DNA from: Rhizobium etli CFN 42
GTDB lineage: Bacteria; Pseudomonadota; Alphaproteobacteria; Rhizobiales; Rhizobiaceae
Length of the DNA: 64,000 bases
NCBI RefSeq assembly: GCF_000092045.1
Contig: NC_007761.1
Span: 2,731,001-2,795,000, forward strand
Direction: 5' to 3'
In this document: positions 45,121-54,171 of the stretch, piece by piece
Layout: each line of letters begins with the position of its first letter
How positions within the stretch are numbered: position 1 is the first letter of the stretch
Notes under the pieces: model-generated
What the model was told of the DNA's origin: nothing
The model's database searches: none
What the model saw: the letters and a program-made list of their open reading frames with translations, nothing else
Position numbers and translations under genes: made by a program

Positions 45121-45346
45121 GAAAAGAGCGACGAGTTGTCCTGCCTGACAGGTGCTGCCATGTAGCCGTCGAATCCTATATAAGCCGCCCTCTTCGCGAG
45201 ACGCTGGCCGCCCCGAGCTATCCCGAACGAGTTTTAATCGGCGTACCGCTTCCGCGTGGCCCGGTTGCAATTCCCGTTTACGCGATTACTTTTTTTGCTG
45301 GGAGTAAATTTCCGTCGGTGACAACAAGAAATGACCGGAGCAAGCC

Positions 45347-45613
45347 ATGTGCCGTAACATAAAACCTCTGTTCAATTTCGATCCGCCGGCGACGGACGAG
45401 GAGATTCATGATGCCGCGCTCCAGTTCGTGCGCAAGCTCAGCGGAACGACCAAGCCGTCAAAGCGCAATGAGGCCGTGTTCGAACGCGCGGTCAGTTCGA
45501 TTGCTGCTTGCGCCCGCGAATTGCTCGTTTCACTGGAGACATCCCAACCGCCGCGCGATCGCGAGGAAGTAGCGGCGAAGGCGCGCGCGAGATCCGCGAT
45601 GCGGTTTGCGTAA
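45347..45613 (+). CDS. DUF2277 family protein
   Basis: An 88-aa protein beginning MCRNIKPLFNFDPPATDEEI with the FVRKLSGTTKPSKRNEAVFE block that defines DUF2277. It is common in alphaproteobacteria; function unknown. It stands alone; the 226 bp before it show no gene. Confidence 0.85.
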   Translation: MCRNIKPLFNFDPPATDEEIHDAALQFVRKLSGTTKPSKRNEAVFERAVSSIAACARELLVSLETSQPPRDREEVAAKARARSAMRFA

Positions 45614-45765
45614 GAAAATCCTCGCTTGCAGGAAATCTTAGGCGGTCTGCAGATACACAAGCTTACAAAATGGCAGGTTTCCCGACACATGCCTGGTTCA
45701 ATCATCGACTGAAATGGCGACACGGCCAACGAGCCGGAAACGATCAATTCAGGAAGAATGACACG

Positions 45766-46152
45766 ATGAAAATGATCCAGGCTATGGCGCTCGCCCTTCT
45801 CCTCGGCGGCGCGGCGGCGGCGCATGCGGAGCAGCCGATAGAACGCACCGACCTCATCAAGAACGATATCCACGTGCCGGGCCACGAGGTCGTCCAGGTG
45901 CGCGTTGACATCGCTCCGGGCGTGCTCGCACCGAACCACTCGCATCCCGGCGAAGAGGTCGCTTACGTTCTCGAGGGGACTCTGGAATATCGGCTCGACG
46001 GCGGGGAGCCGGTGACGCTCAAGGCTGGCCAGTCCCTGTTCATCCCCTCCGGCGTAGTGCACTCGGCAAAGAACGTCGGCAGCGGCAGGGCTTCGGAGTT
46101 GGCGACCTATATCGTTCGCAAGGGCGAGGCGCTGGTCGTGCCCACCAGGTGA
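45766..46152 (+). CDS. Exported cupin-domain protein
   Basis: A 128-aa single-domain cupin with a signal peptide (about 1-20, ending AHA). Metal-site motifs are present: PNHSHPGEEVAYVLEGTLEY (motif 1) and PSGVVHSAKNVG (motif 2). It is likely a periplasmic metalloprotein of unknown substrate. The start at 45766 follows an AGGAAGAA site. Confidence 0.8.
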   Translation: MKMIQAMALALLLGGAAAAHAEQPIERTDLIKNDIHVPGHEVVQVRVDIAPGVLAPNHSHPGEEVAYVLEGTLEYRLDGGEPVTLKAGQSLFIPSGVVHSAKNVGSGRASELATYIVRKGEALVVPTR

Positions 46153-46165
46153 GGCCGTCAGGATT

Positions 46166-46215
46166 GGGGCGGGCGCAGGCAGCGCTCGCTGCCGGGATTT
46201 CTAGCCGCCCGCCCC
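46166..46215. terminator. Bidirectional terminator-like hairpin between convergent genes
   Basis: A 10-bp GC stem (46166-46175 with 46206-46215) encloses a second small hairpin (GGCAGCG with CGCTGCC). It sits between the cupin and DUF4168 genes. No T-tract. Confidence 0.5.
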
Positions 46216-46250
46216 TCGTGTGACTTGAGGACGATGCAGGAGTGCGCTGT

Positions 46251-46709
46251 CTATTGCTGCTGTTGCGACTGCGCAGGCGGCGGTGTGCCGATCTTGTCCA
46301 GAACCTTCTTGGCCAGGGCCGGGTCGCTCTGCGCCGCCGTCAGGATAGAGGAGTACTCCTCGACAGAGATCGCGTTGGAGGCTTTGACGGTATCGACCAT
46401 CTGCTTCTTGGCCTCCTCCTGCAACTTTTGCTTGGCGGCTTCGTCCTTCGTCGCGTCGATCTTGGCCGAATATTCCTGCCTGACCTTATCGACCTGCACA
46501 TAGGCAACGGCAAAGGCCTCGAGTTTCTGATCACTGACGGGGGCAGCCGCACCGGTACCACCCTGTCCTTGCATCGGCGCCTGGCCCTGTGCCGGCGGCT
46601 GCTGTTGCGCCTGGGCAAGCTCGGCCGCGGATGCCGGGCTGAGAGCCAGCAGACTGAACACCGCGGCTGTCATCGTTGCGAGGGATGTGTAACGAGTGAT
46701 CATTTTCAT
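46251..46709 (-). CDS. DUF4168 domain exported protein
   Basis: A 152-aa protein with a signal peptide (about 1-29), a Gln/Pro/Gly-rich linker (about 34-58) and a helical DUF4168 domain. The domain includes LEAFAVAYVQVDKVRQEY and the LQEEAKKQMVDTVKAS region. A polyglutamine tail ends it. The start at 46709 has AAAAGGA. Function unknown, probably envelope-located. Confidence 0.8.
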   Translation of the reverse strand: MKMITRYTSLATMTAAVFSLLALSPASAAELAQAQQQPPAQGQAPMQGQGGTGAAAPVSDQKLEAFAVAYVQVDKVRQEYSAKIDATKDEAAKQKLQEEAKKQMVDTVKASNAISVEEYSSILTAAQSDPALAKKVLDKIGTPPPAQSQQQQ

Positions 46710-46876
46710 TCCTTTTCCGGTGATTTTGGACGGCAGCAAGACCGCCTCGGTCGATCGCTCAGCCGCTTAAAAGGCTGGCGAGGTCGCAACGATGAAGCCT
46801 GAAAAGGGCTCAGTGCGGCGATAACAGGGCCATTTGCTGACGATTGAGCGGCAGCTTTGTGGCCCGAAGTCAGCCG

Positions 46877-47740
46877 CTACTTCGCAAACTTTCGTGCGCC
46901 CATCACGCAGAGAATAACGGCGACCGTCACGCCAAGCATCGCCCACGTCACTGGCTCGTGCAGTAGGGTGGCGGCGAGCGCCAGGCCGAAGAAGGGCTGG
47001 AGCAGCTGCAGCTGGCCGACGGCGGCAATGCCGCCCTGCGACAGGCCGCGATACCAGAAGATGAAGCCGATCAGCATCGAAAACAGCGAGACATAGGCAA
47101 GGCCGACGAGCGCCGGAGTTTCGATGCCGGCAAAACTTGCCGGTCGGTAAAGAAACGCGACCGCGAGCATTACCGGCAGCGACAGCACCAGCGCCCAGGA
47201 GATTACCTGCCAGCCGCCGAGCGTGCGCGACAGCCTGCCGCCTTCGGCATAGCCGAGGCCGCAGACGAGGACGGCCGCCAGCATCAGGAGATCGCCGAGC
47301 GGCGACGCGCTCAGCCCCTGTGTCAAGGCAAAACCCGCCACCAGCGCACTGCCGAGAATGGAGAAGAGCCAGAAGGCCGGCCTTGGCCGCTCGCCGCCGC
47401 GGATGACACCGAACGTCGCCGTGGCCAGCGGCAGGAGACCAATGAAGACGATGGAATGGGCCGAAGTGACATGCTGCAGCGCCAGCGCCGTCAGCAGCGG
47501 AAAGCCCACCACGACGCCGAGCGCGACGACGACAAGCGAGACGATATCGCGCCCCGACGGCCGCTTTTCACGAAAGGCAATCAGCAGGCAGAGCGCCAAA
47601 GCCCCGGCGATCGCCGCGCGCGCGACGGTTAGAAACACGGGATCGAACTGCGCCACCGCAACACGGGTCGCCGGCAGCGAACCGCTGAAGATCACCACGC
47701 CGATCAAGCCGTTGATCCATCCTGCCGTCATGCGTTCCAT
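46877..47740 (-). CDS. EamA/DMT-family transporter
   Basis: A 287-aa protein with ten predicted membrane helices in two EamA repeats, typical of small-metabolite or amino-acid exporters. The start at 47740 follows GGAAGAG. It is divergent from a MocR-type regulator, an arrangement in which the regulator usually controls the transporter. Confidence 0.87.
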   Translation of the reverse strand: MERMTAGWINGLIGVVIFSGSLPATRVAVAQFDPVFLTVARAAIAGALALCLLIAFREKRPSGRDIVSLVVVALGVVVGFPLLTALALQHVTSAHSIVFIGLLPLATATFGVIRGGERPRPAFWLFSILGSALVAGFALTQGLSASPLGDLLMLAAVLVCGLGYAEGGRLSRTLGGWQVISWALVLSLPVMLAVAFLYRPASFAGIETPALVGLAYVSLFSMLIGFIFWYRGLSQGGIAAVGQLQLLQPFFGLALAATLLHEPVTWAMLGVTVAVILCVMGARKFAK

Positions 47741-47943
47741 TCTGCACTCTTCCTTCCAGACGCCTGCCGTCCAAACCGCCCCCGGCTCTTGAACGACAAG
47801 CATGAAAACAACGACTTGAGGCACGTCACCTGAATCAAATTCGCGGCGACGCGCTGCGACCTTTATCGGTCAGGACGGATGGCCAGGACAGTGACAGTCT
47901 GATACGATTTCGACAAACTGTTATGGTTCGGAAAGCAATACAG

Positions 47944-49335
47944 ATGAACGAAGAACAGGCAGGACGCACGCGCGTCGAGACGGTGGTCGCGACAATACGC
48001 CAACGCATTGCCGGACGCAGCCTGACGCCGGGTGCGAGACTGCCCTCGGTGCGTGGGCTGGCAGCCAGCATGAAGCTGTCGACATCGACCGTCGTCGATG
48101 CCTATGAGCGCCTGGTCGCCGAAGGCGCGATCCTGGCGAGACCAGGCTCCGGCTTCTACGTCGCCAACCAGGCAGCGCCCTTTGCGCTTGCCGAAACCGG
48201 GCCGAAACTCGACCGCGCCGTCGATCCGTTCTGGATATCGCGGCAATCGCTGGAGGCCGGCGAGAGTGACCTGAAGCCCGGCTGCGGCTGGCTGCCGCCC
48301 GCCTGGCTGCCGGGCGAAGCGATGCGCCGCGGGCTCAGAACGCTTTCCCGCGCCGATGGGCCGGCGCTTGCCGATTACGGCCAGCCGCTCGGCCTGCCGC
48401 CACTGCGCCAGCTGATTTCGCGGCGCATGGGCGAACGCGGCATCGAAGCCTCGCCGGATCAGATCATGCTGGTCGAATCCGGCACCCAGGCAATCGATCT
48501 GCTTTGCCGATTTCTGCTGGAGCCGGGCGACACGGTGCTGGTCGACGACCCCTGCTACTTCAACTTCCATGCGCTGCTGCGCGCCCATCGGGCCAAGATC
48601 GTCGGCGTGTCCTACACCCCGTCCGGCCCCGATATCGACCAGTTTGCCCAAGTCGTCGCTCATGAGCGGCCGCGGCTCTACATAACCAACTCCGCCATTC
48701 ACAACCCTACCGGCGCGGTTCTTTCCCCCGTGACGGCCCACCGGCTTCTGAAACTTGCCGACCAGTTCGACCTCACCATCATCGAGGACGATATCTTCGC
48801 CGATTTCGAATATTCGCCGGCGCCTCGCCTTGCCGCCTTCGACGGGCTCGAGCGGGTCATCCACATCGGCAGCTTTTCGAAGACCTTGTCGGCCTCCGCC
48901 CGCTGCGGCTTCGTCGCCGCAAAACCGGAATGGATCGACGGCCTGACCGATCTCAAGATCGCCACCTCCTTCGGCGGTGGCCGGCTGACGGCCGAACTCG
49001 TGCTGAACGTCTTGAGCGATGGCAGCTATCGCAAACATATGGAGACGCTGAGAAACAGGCTTTCCCGGGCGATGGGCGAGGTCTCGGCCCGGCTGAAGGG
49101 TCTGGGAATAACGCCCTGGCTGGAGCCCCAGGCCGGCATGTTCCTTTGGTGCCGTCTGCCGGGCGGCGTCGATGCGGCCGATGTGGCGCGGGCCGCGTTA
49201 GAAAGGAAGATCGTGCTGGCCCCCGGAAACGCTTTCAGCCTGTCGCAGTCGGCCACGAATTTCATGCGGTTCAATGTGTCGCAGACGCTGGATGCGAGAG
49301 TGTTTGCGGTGTTGGGCGATGTGTTGGGGAGGTAG
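47944..49335 (+). CDS. MocR-type GntR/aminotransferase transcriptional regulator
   Basis: About 463 aa. An N-terminal GntR winged helix (about 8-75, LPSVRGLAASMKLSTSTVVDAY) is joined to a fold-type I aminotransferase domain that keeps PLP-binding motifs (DDPCYFNFHALLRAH, NSAIHNPTGAV and the SFSKTLSASARCG lysine loop). These regulators sense PLP or amino-acid derivatives. The ATG at 47944 has a GGAAAG site; an ATG at 47923 is an alternative giving 470 aa. The likely target is the divergent DMT gene. Confidence 0.87.
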   Translation: MNEEQAGRTRVETVVATIRQRIAGRSLTPGARLPSVRGLAASMKLSTSTVVDAYERLVAEGAILARPGSGFYVANQAAPFALAETGPKLDRAVDPFWISRQSLEAGESDLKPGCGWLPPAWLPGEAMRRGLRTLSRADGPALADYGQPLGLPPLRQLISRRMGERGIEASPDQIMLVESGTQAIDLLCRFLLEPGDTVLVDDPCYFNFHALLRAHRAKIVGVSYTPSGPDIDQFAQVVAHERPRLYITNSAIHNPTGAVLSPVTAHRLLKLADQFDLTIIEDDIFADFEYSPAPRLAAFDGLERVIHIGSFSKTLSASARCGFVAAKPEWIDGLTDLKIATSFGGGRLTAELVLNVLSDGSYRKHMETLRNRLSRAMGEVSARLKGLGITPWLEPQAGMFLWCRLPGGVDAADVARAALERKIVLAPGNAFSLSQSATNFMRFNVSQTLDARVFAVLGDVLGR

Positions 49336-49391
49336 AGGGGATGCAAGGTAGCCGCTTGCGGGACCTTTGATGGTCTGGCCCCCAACCTCCC

Positions 49392-49420
49392 CCCATTCCT
49401 GTGACGAGCACAGGAATGGG
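49392..49420. repeat. REP-like hairpin
   Basis: A perfect 12-bp stem (49392-49403 with 49409-49420) with a 5-nt loop, between the convergent MocR and response-regulator genes. A shorter relative is at about 35619-35636. It may also end transcription. Confidence 0.55.
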
Positions 49421-49484
49421 AGGAGGAAAAGGTAAGCGCAAAGCCACGGTGGAGCGAGCTGCAGAGCACCTCACCACCATCTTA

Positions 49485-49886
49485 CTAAAACGACCGATTG
49501 AGCGCCTTATCGTTCTCGAGCCGCGTCACACAGCCCTCCAGCTTAGCGAGCAGCAGGTCAAAGTCGAGCGGCTTGGTTAGATAATCCGCAGCACCGGCCC
49601 GCAGGCCGGCGAGCGTGTTTTCCCGATCTGTTAGCGCCGTCAGCATGATGAAGGGAATGTTGGAGAGCTCCGGGTGATTGATCTGGATTTCCGCCAGAAG
49701 CTGGTGCCCATCCATGACAGGCATGGAAATGTCGCTGATGACGATATCAGGCCATTTCGACAGGATCATTTCCAGGCCCTCTGCGCCGTTCGAGGCCTCG
49801 AACGTCCTGTATCCGGCGTCGCTCAACTCTTCGACGAGGAGATTCCGGATCTCGACTTCGTCTTCTATGCACAGGACTGTAACCAT
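49485..49886 (-). CDS. Single-domain response regulator (CheY-like)
   Basis: A 133-aa receiver domain: acidic pair EDE near residue 8, phospho-acceptor Asp in DIVISDISMPVMDG (about residue 53), switch Thr in MLTA and Lys in LTKPLDF. No output domain, so it works through protein contacts. It starts 10 bp after the histidine kinase stop and is probably its partner. Confidence 0.88.
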   Translation of the reverse strand: MVTVLCIEDEVEIRNLLVEELSDAGYRTFEASNGAEGLEMILSKWPDIVISDISMPVMDGHQLLAEIQINHPELSNIPFIMLTALTDRENTLAGLRAGAADYLTKPLDFDLLLAKLEGCVTRLENDKALNRSF

Positions 49887-49896
49887 AAGCTCTTCC

Positions 49897-51639
49897 TTAA
49901 GCTGCGACTTGTTGATCCGACAATAGAAACTCTATTGGCAGAGAAATGGTGAATGTTGTGCCTTTGCCAAGCTCACTCGTCACCTCGACGGTGCCGCCGT
50001 GCAGCTCGATAATCTGCTTGACGACGTTCAGACCAATGCCGGTTCCGGCGATACCCGTCGCGCTGCGGGCGCGATAATAAGGTTGAAACAGTTTCGGCAG
50101 ATCATCCGCATCCATGCCGATGCCGCTATCGGCAAAGGCGATTTCCACCAGTTTCGCGTCAACCCGGGCGTGAACATAAATGTCGGGCGCATCGGGCGAA
50201 TATTTGACGGCGTTCGAAATCAGATTGGTGAAGACCTGCTCCATCGCGCTTCGATCGAAGGTCAATACGTCAGGTATGAGATCGAGATCGAGATGGAAGA
50301 TATGCGAAGGGCTGAACTCGCGCTGTCGACTGCAGCAGGTGATGAGCAAGGCTTTCAGATCATCTTCGCTCCGTTTCAGTATGATCTGTCCGGTTTCGAG
50401 CCGGCCGCTCGCAAGGATGCTCTCCATGAGATCGACCATGCGCATCACCGCGCTGCGGATCACTCCGGCCTTTTCGTGAACATACTCGCCGCTGACGTTG
50501 GTCGTAGAGCGGCAGAGCCGCTGGGCGGCTGCGTCGATGATAGCGAGCGGCGTTCGAAATTCGTGCGAGGCCATGGCGACGAACCGGCGCTGTAGCGCAT
50601 TCACCTGGCGCTCGTGCACCAGCAGGCGATCCAGCTCTTCCCTTTGTCGTTCGATCTCGGCCGTTCGGTCCGCCACCATCTCTTCCAGATGGTTGCGGTG
50701 GTGCGTGATCTCGGCCTGACTGTCCAGCAGAATCAGCGAAGTGCGATGCAATCCCCGTCCGAGCCAGAACACCGCAGCGATCAACAGGGCAAGGCAGCCG
50801 AGCCCCGCCGGCGCTATCTGCTGAAGCAGCATGAAGCCCGGCCGGATCGGCTGCCACACCAGATAGCCGATCACCCCACAGTCATAAGACGAGACAGGCA
50901 CTTGCGCCCGCTCGTCGTCACCCTTCGAAGGGGAAAAATGCAACCCTTCGAGCCGCGCATAATGGGCGATGCTTTCAGCCGCTTTTCCGTCGATGAACTT
51001 GACCGAGACGGCGATGAACTCCTGACCCGCTTCGATTTGCATCCTTGTCGAACTCGGCAGAATGGGGCGCGCGCTTGTTATCGCCGGTCTGTTGCCAATC
51101 AGGATCGTACGTACCCTGGCCAGCTGGCCAAGCGGTTCGCCACCGGTCCTTTTGCGCTCGACGAGAGCCACCCGAGCCTCGCCCGCCAGCGCCGTCATTT
51201 CCTCGCCATCGTCGCTTCCGAGGCGCGGTGGCATAGTGTCCGTCCCGTCGCGGAATGCAAACAGCAGGCGATTGGTATCGTCGAAGATGTAGGTCCTATC
51301 GTGTCCAAAATATTGACTCGTCCAGCGGCCGACGTTGTCAAGCAACCATTCATGGTTCCGCTGCTTGGAATAAAGGAAGGCGTCGTCCCATTTCGTGACG
51401 CTTTCCTGTTCCCGGGGAAGTGCCTTGATCTGCTCATCCAGTCCTTGTCGCACAAAGTCGGCCTGGCGGCGTAAGTAGAGATCATCGACCTTCACGGCGG
51501 CAAGCCACGCAAATCCACACAGCAGCACGGCCGCCGCACAGGTGAGCGCCACCAGAACGAGCGTGATGTGCGATGTGAGCCTTACCTTCAATACTCGCAA
51601 CCCTTTGATGGCGCCCGTTCCCTCGAAATTGACACGCAA
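49897..51639 (-). CDS. Membrane sensor histidine kinase with CHASE4-like domain
   Basis: A 580-aa kinase: membrane helix (about 25-50), extracytoplasmic sensor (about 55-270, with WDDAFLYS and the DRTYIFDDTNRLLFAF pattern of CHASE4), second helix (about 275-297), coiled coil, then HisKA with SHEFRTPLA phospho-His. The ATPase domain carries an N-box NLISNAVKYSP and glycine boxes FADSGIGM and GTGIGLNVV. It is cotranscribed with the response regulator. Confidence 0.9.
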   Translation of the reverse strand: MRVNFEGTGAIKGLRVLKVRLTSHITLVLVALTCAAAVLLCGFAWLAAVKVDDLYLRRQADFVRQGLDEQIKALPREQESVTKWDDAFLYSKQRNHEWLLDNVGRWTSQYFGHDRTYIFDDTNRLLFAFRDGTDTMPPRLGSDDGEEMTALAGEARVALVERKRTGGEPLGQLARVRTILIGNRPAITSARPILPSSTRMQIEAGQEFIAVSVKFIDGKAAESIAHYARLEGLHFSPSKGDDERAQVPVSSYDCGVIGYLVWQPIRPGFMLLQQIAPAGLGCLALLIAAVFWLGRGLHRTSLILLDSQAEITHHRNHLEEMVADRTAEIERQREELDRLLVHERQVNALQRRFVAMASHEFRTPLAIIDAAAQRLCRSTTNVSGEYVHEKAGVIRSAVMRMVDLMESILASGRLETGQIILKRSEDDLKALLITCCSRQREFSPSHIFHLDLDLIPDVLTFDRSAMEQVFTNLISNAVKYSPDAPDIYVHARVDAKLVEIAFADSGIGMDADDLPKLFQPYYRARSATGIAGTGIGLNVVKQIIELHGGTVEVTSELGKGTTFTISLPIEFLLSDQQVAA

Positions 51640-51734
51640 AGGTTGACGGAGGATGAATTATGCGCTTCGGTGCGGGTCTGCGGCACGTCTGTCTTGAATA
51701 TCTCGCTGTCTGCGAAGGAGACCTTGTGGCCGCA

Positions 51735-52088
51735 ATGACACCCAAAACGTCAGGCATCAGCGTCGAACCGATCACTGCTGCGCATATCGACAGTTTTCAT
51801 CGCGCCCTCGACCTGGTCGCGCGAGAGAAAAAATACCTGTCCATGCTGGAAGCCACGCCCCTGCTGCAGACGCGTGCGTTCGTGACGGGCATGATCGCAA
51901 AAGGCAATCCGCAATTCGTTGCTGTGATAGGCGAAGAGGTCGTCGGCTGGTGCGATATCAGCCGGCATTTCTTCCCGTCCCATGCTCATCGCGGCAAACT
52001 CGGCATGGGAATTCTTCCCACCTATCGCGGCCAGGCTCTCGGGCGGAAGCTCATATCGCGCGAAAGCTCCAAGAGAGCCTCATCCTGA
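51735..52088 (+). pseudogene. GNAT acetyltransferase truncated by a REP element
   Basis: The N-terminal two thirds of a GNAT N-acetyltransferase are clear, including the acetyl-CoA loop GILPTYRGQALGRKLI. After about 52055 the frame enters the repeat at 52077-52123 and stops at 52088, losing the last strands and helices. An alternative upstream start (51660) gives a longer N-terminus without a recognised domain. Confidence 0.6.
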
Positions 52089-52123
52089 GGTGCCCCGCAA
52101 GGGGCCTCGAAGGACGAGGCGGG
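52077..52123. repeat. REP-like palindromic element
   Basis: Three small hairpins in a row: CCTCA-TCC-TGAGG, CCCC-GCAA-GGGG and CCTCG-AAGGA-CGAGG. Relatives lie at 9812-9858 (reverse) and 9953-9982. It interrupts the GNAT gene. Confidence 0.65.
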
Positions 52124-52178
52124 TGCTTTGACGCCGGCTTCTTGCAGGGAGCAGCACCCGCACCCGGCGGCGCAGCGC

Positions 52179-52808
52179 TCATGGCCGGCGCACGGCGCGA
52201 ATCTTGCCGCTGTTGCCTCCGCCACAGAAGAAGCAGCCGCCGCCGTCGGATTCGAGGCCGGAGACGCCGGCGCCTTCGGGCATGTCGAGCCGCTCCAGCA
52301 CCTCGCCCGTCTGTGGATCGATGCGTCTGACGTCGCTGTCGTCGCCTTCCCAGGTGCCGTGCCAGAGCTGGCCATCGACCCAGGTGACGCCTGTCACGAC
52401 CCGGTTGGATTCGATGGTGCGCAGGATCTTGCCGGTTTCGGGATCGATCTGATGGATTCTGCGGCCGCGATGCTGGCCGACCCAGAGCGTGCCCTCGGCC
52501 CAGGCAAGGCCGGAATCGCCGCCGTTGCCGGGGGCCGGGATGGTGGAAAGAATCTGGCCGGTCTTCGGGTCGATCTTGTGAATGACGTCCTCGGCGATTT
52601 GATAGAGGAATTCGCCGTCGAAAGCCGTGCCGGCGTGGGAGGCGACCTCGATCGACCGCACCACCTCGCCGCTGTCGGGATCGAGCGCGTTCAGCCTGTC
52701 GCCTGAGGCGAACCAGATATGCCGCCCGTCGAAGGTGACGCCGTGAACGCGCTCCGCACCGGGAAAGGGTCCGTATTCACGCAGAATGGTCGCAGCCGAT
52801 GTCTTCAT
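52179..52808 (-). CDS. PQQ-like/YVTN beta-propeller protein
   Basis: A 209-aa protein of repeated blade motifs (for example LNALDPDSGEVVRSI, IHKIDPKTGQILSTI, IHQIDPETGKILRTI, VRRIDPQTGEVLERL). There is no signal peptide, so it is likely cytoplasmic. It ends with a CFFCGGG cysteine pair. It resembles glutamine cyclotransferase-like propellers without an obvious active site. It follows the HTH-TPR regulator gene by 27 bp, suggesting one operon. Confidence 0.75.
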   Translation of the reverse strand: MKTSAATILREYGPFPGAERVHGVTFDGRHIWFASGDRLNALDPDSGEVVRSIEVASHAGTAFDGEFLYQIAEDVIHKIDPKTGQILSTIPAPGNGGDSGLAWAEGTLWVGQHRGRRIHQIDPETGKILRTIESNRVVTGVTWVDGQLWHGTWEGDDSDVRRIDPQTGEVLERLDMPEGAGVSGLESDGGGCFFCGGGNSGKIRAVRRP

Positions 52809-52835
52809 GTCTTCCTCCTTATCGGTTGACCCATA

Positions 52836-54056
52836 CTAGTCGCTCGGTAGCGGTCCCGGGAGTAACAAGATCGTCGGGAAAGAGGAGAGCGGCGGGCTCA
52901 TCCAGCGGCGCGCCCGGCCGCGTCCGATCGCTTGCACCTTCTCCTCGCCGGCGAGCGCATCCAGCGCCCGCTGCACAGTGCGCGGACTGGTGCCGAGCGC
53001 GATCGCCAGCGCCGAACTCGACCACGCTTCGCCATCGGCGAGGAAGGCGAGTACAGCCGCATGCGGCCCTTCGACGAGCGGGGCAAGCACTGCAGCCTCA
53101 GCAGCGCCGGCAGGGCAAAGGGCAAAGCCGCGCTTGGTAGCCGAGACTTCCGCCAGCCCGGCTAATTCCGCGCGCAGCCGGCCGATCTCGACGCGCAGCC
53201 GGGCGCGATGCGATTCATCGGCATGCTTGCCGCGGAAGGCGCGTGCAATCAGCGCGCCCCGCGACACATCCGCCGGCCAAGCTTCGGCAAGCGCACGAGC
53301 GAGCGCGAAAAGCACAGGCCGGCTCGCGAGCGACACCATCGCGCCGGCGGCGCGCACGACATGGCGGCAGGCGTCAACGACGAGCGTGCCGCCGGAAAAG
53401 AGCGCCTCCACCTCGGCAAGCAGCAGCGGGCGCTCGTTGCCGCGCAGAACCATCCGCGCCGCCGGCATACTGAGCACATGTCCAGCGGTTTCGACTTCCG
53501 CCATCAGCACAGGCATGTCGGCCCGCCGCGCCGCAAGCTGTGCGCGGTCGAGTGCGGCGCGTGCCGCATGCGTGCGCAGGCGCCGAACGGCGATCCCAAC
53601 CGCAACAAGCTCATGGGCGGCCCGCAAGGTCGGCGGCAGCGGCGTCGGGTCGAGCGCGGCCAGCGCCTGCTCGGCTTCGTCAAGGCGGCCGATCAGCACC
53701 AGCCGGCGAATGGCGATATTGCCGGCATGGGCAGCGTTGACCCGGTCGCCATGCGCTTCCAGAACCTTGCGCGCCGCCTCCAGCGTCTTCGGCGGCCAGG
53801 TGAGATCGCGCGAGACGAGCGCGATCTCGGCCTCGGCGACGACACAGCGGGCGCGGGCCACCGCCTCCCGCGGTCCGAAAGCGCGTGCGGCACTTTTCAG
53901 CAGCGCCTTGGCGCGAATGAGGTCACCGAGCTGCGCCATGGCGATGCCGCGTAGCGCCAACGCCGGCGCATCGTCGCGCAGCGCCACCCGTTTCAGTGCG
54001 CCAAGCGTGTCGCCAGATGCCAGCGCCTGCGCAGCAGCCGTAATTAGCGAGTCCAT
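52836..54056 (-). CDS. TPR-containing transcriptional regulator with C-terminal winged helix
   Basis: A 406-aa protein. An Ala/Leu/Arg-rich helical N-terminal region (about 1-250) has the look of TPR-type repeats. The C-terminus (about 335-395) is a winged helix, HGPHAAVLAFLADGEAWSSS then LGTSPRTVQRALDALAGEEK, with a basic RGRARRW tail. It is divergent from the DUF899 gene (115 bp apart) and upstream of the propeller gene; it likely controls both. Confidence 0.75.
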   Translation of the reverse strand: MDSLITAAAQALASGDTLGALKRVALRDDAPALALRGIAMAQLGDLIRAKALLKSAARAFGPREAVARARCVVAEAEIALVSRDLTWPPKTLEAARKVLEAHGDRVNAAHAGNIAIRRLVLIGRLDEAEQALAALDPTPLPPTLRAAHELVAVGIAVRRLRTHAARAALDRAQLAARRADMPVLMAEVETAGHVLSMPAARMVLRGNERPLLLAEVEALFSGGTLVVDACRHVVRAAGAMVSLASRPVLFALARALAEAWPADVSRGALIARAFRGKHADESHRARLRVEIGRLRAELAGLAEVSATKRGFALCPAGAAEAAVLAPLVEGPHAAVLAFLADGEAWSSSALAIALGTSPRTVQRALDALAGEEKVQAIGRGRARRWMSPPLSSFPTILLLPGPLPSD

Positions 54057-54171
54057 TCAAATCCCGTCACACTTGTCACTCCCGGCGTTTGTCCCTCCGG
54101 CCGTAATCTTCGCTCAACGGCAGGCAACCGAGCCAGATGCTACGACGAGACACAGGCAAAGGAGAAGACCC

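Noticed and set aside
52978..54171. Long plus-strand extension giving a 663-aa protein ending with DUF899
   Set aside because: The first 398 residues are antisense to the TPR regulator and have low-complexity Ser/Ala/Arg composition. The DUF899 start at 54172 has a strong ribosome site.
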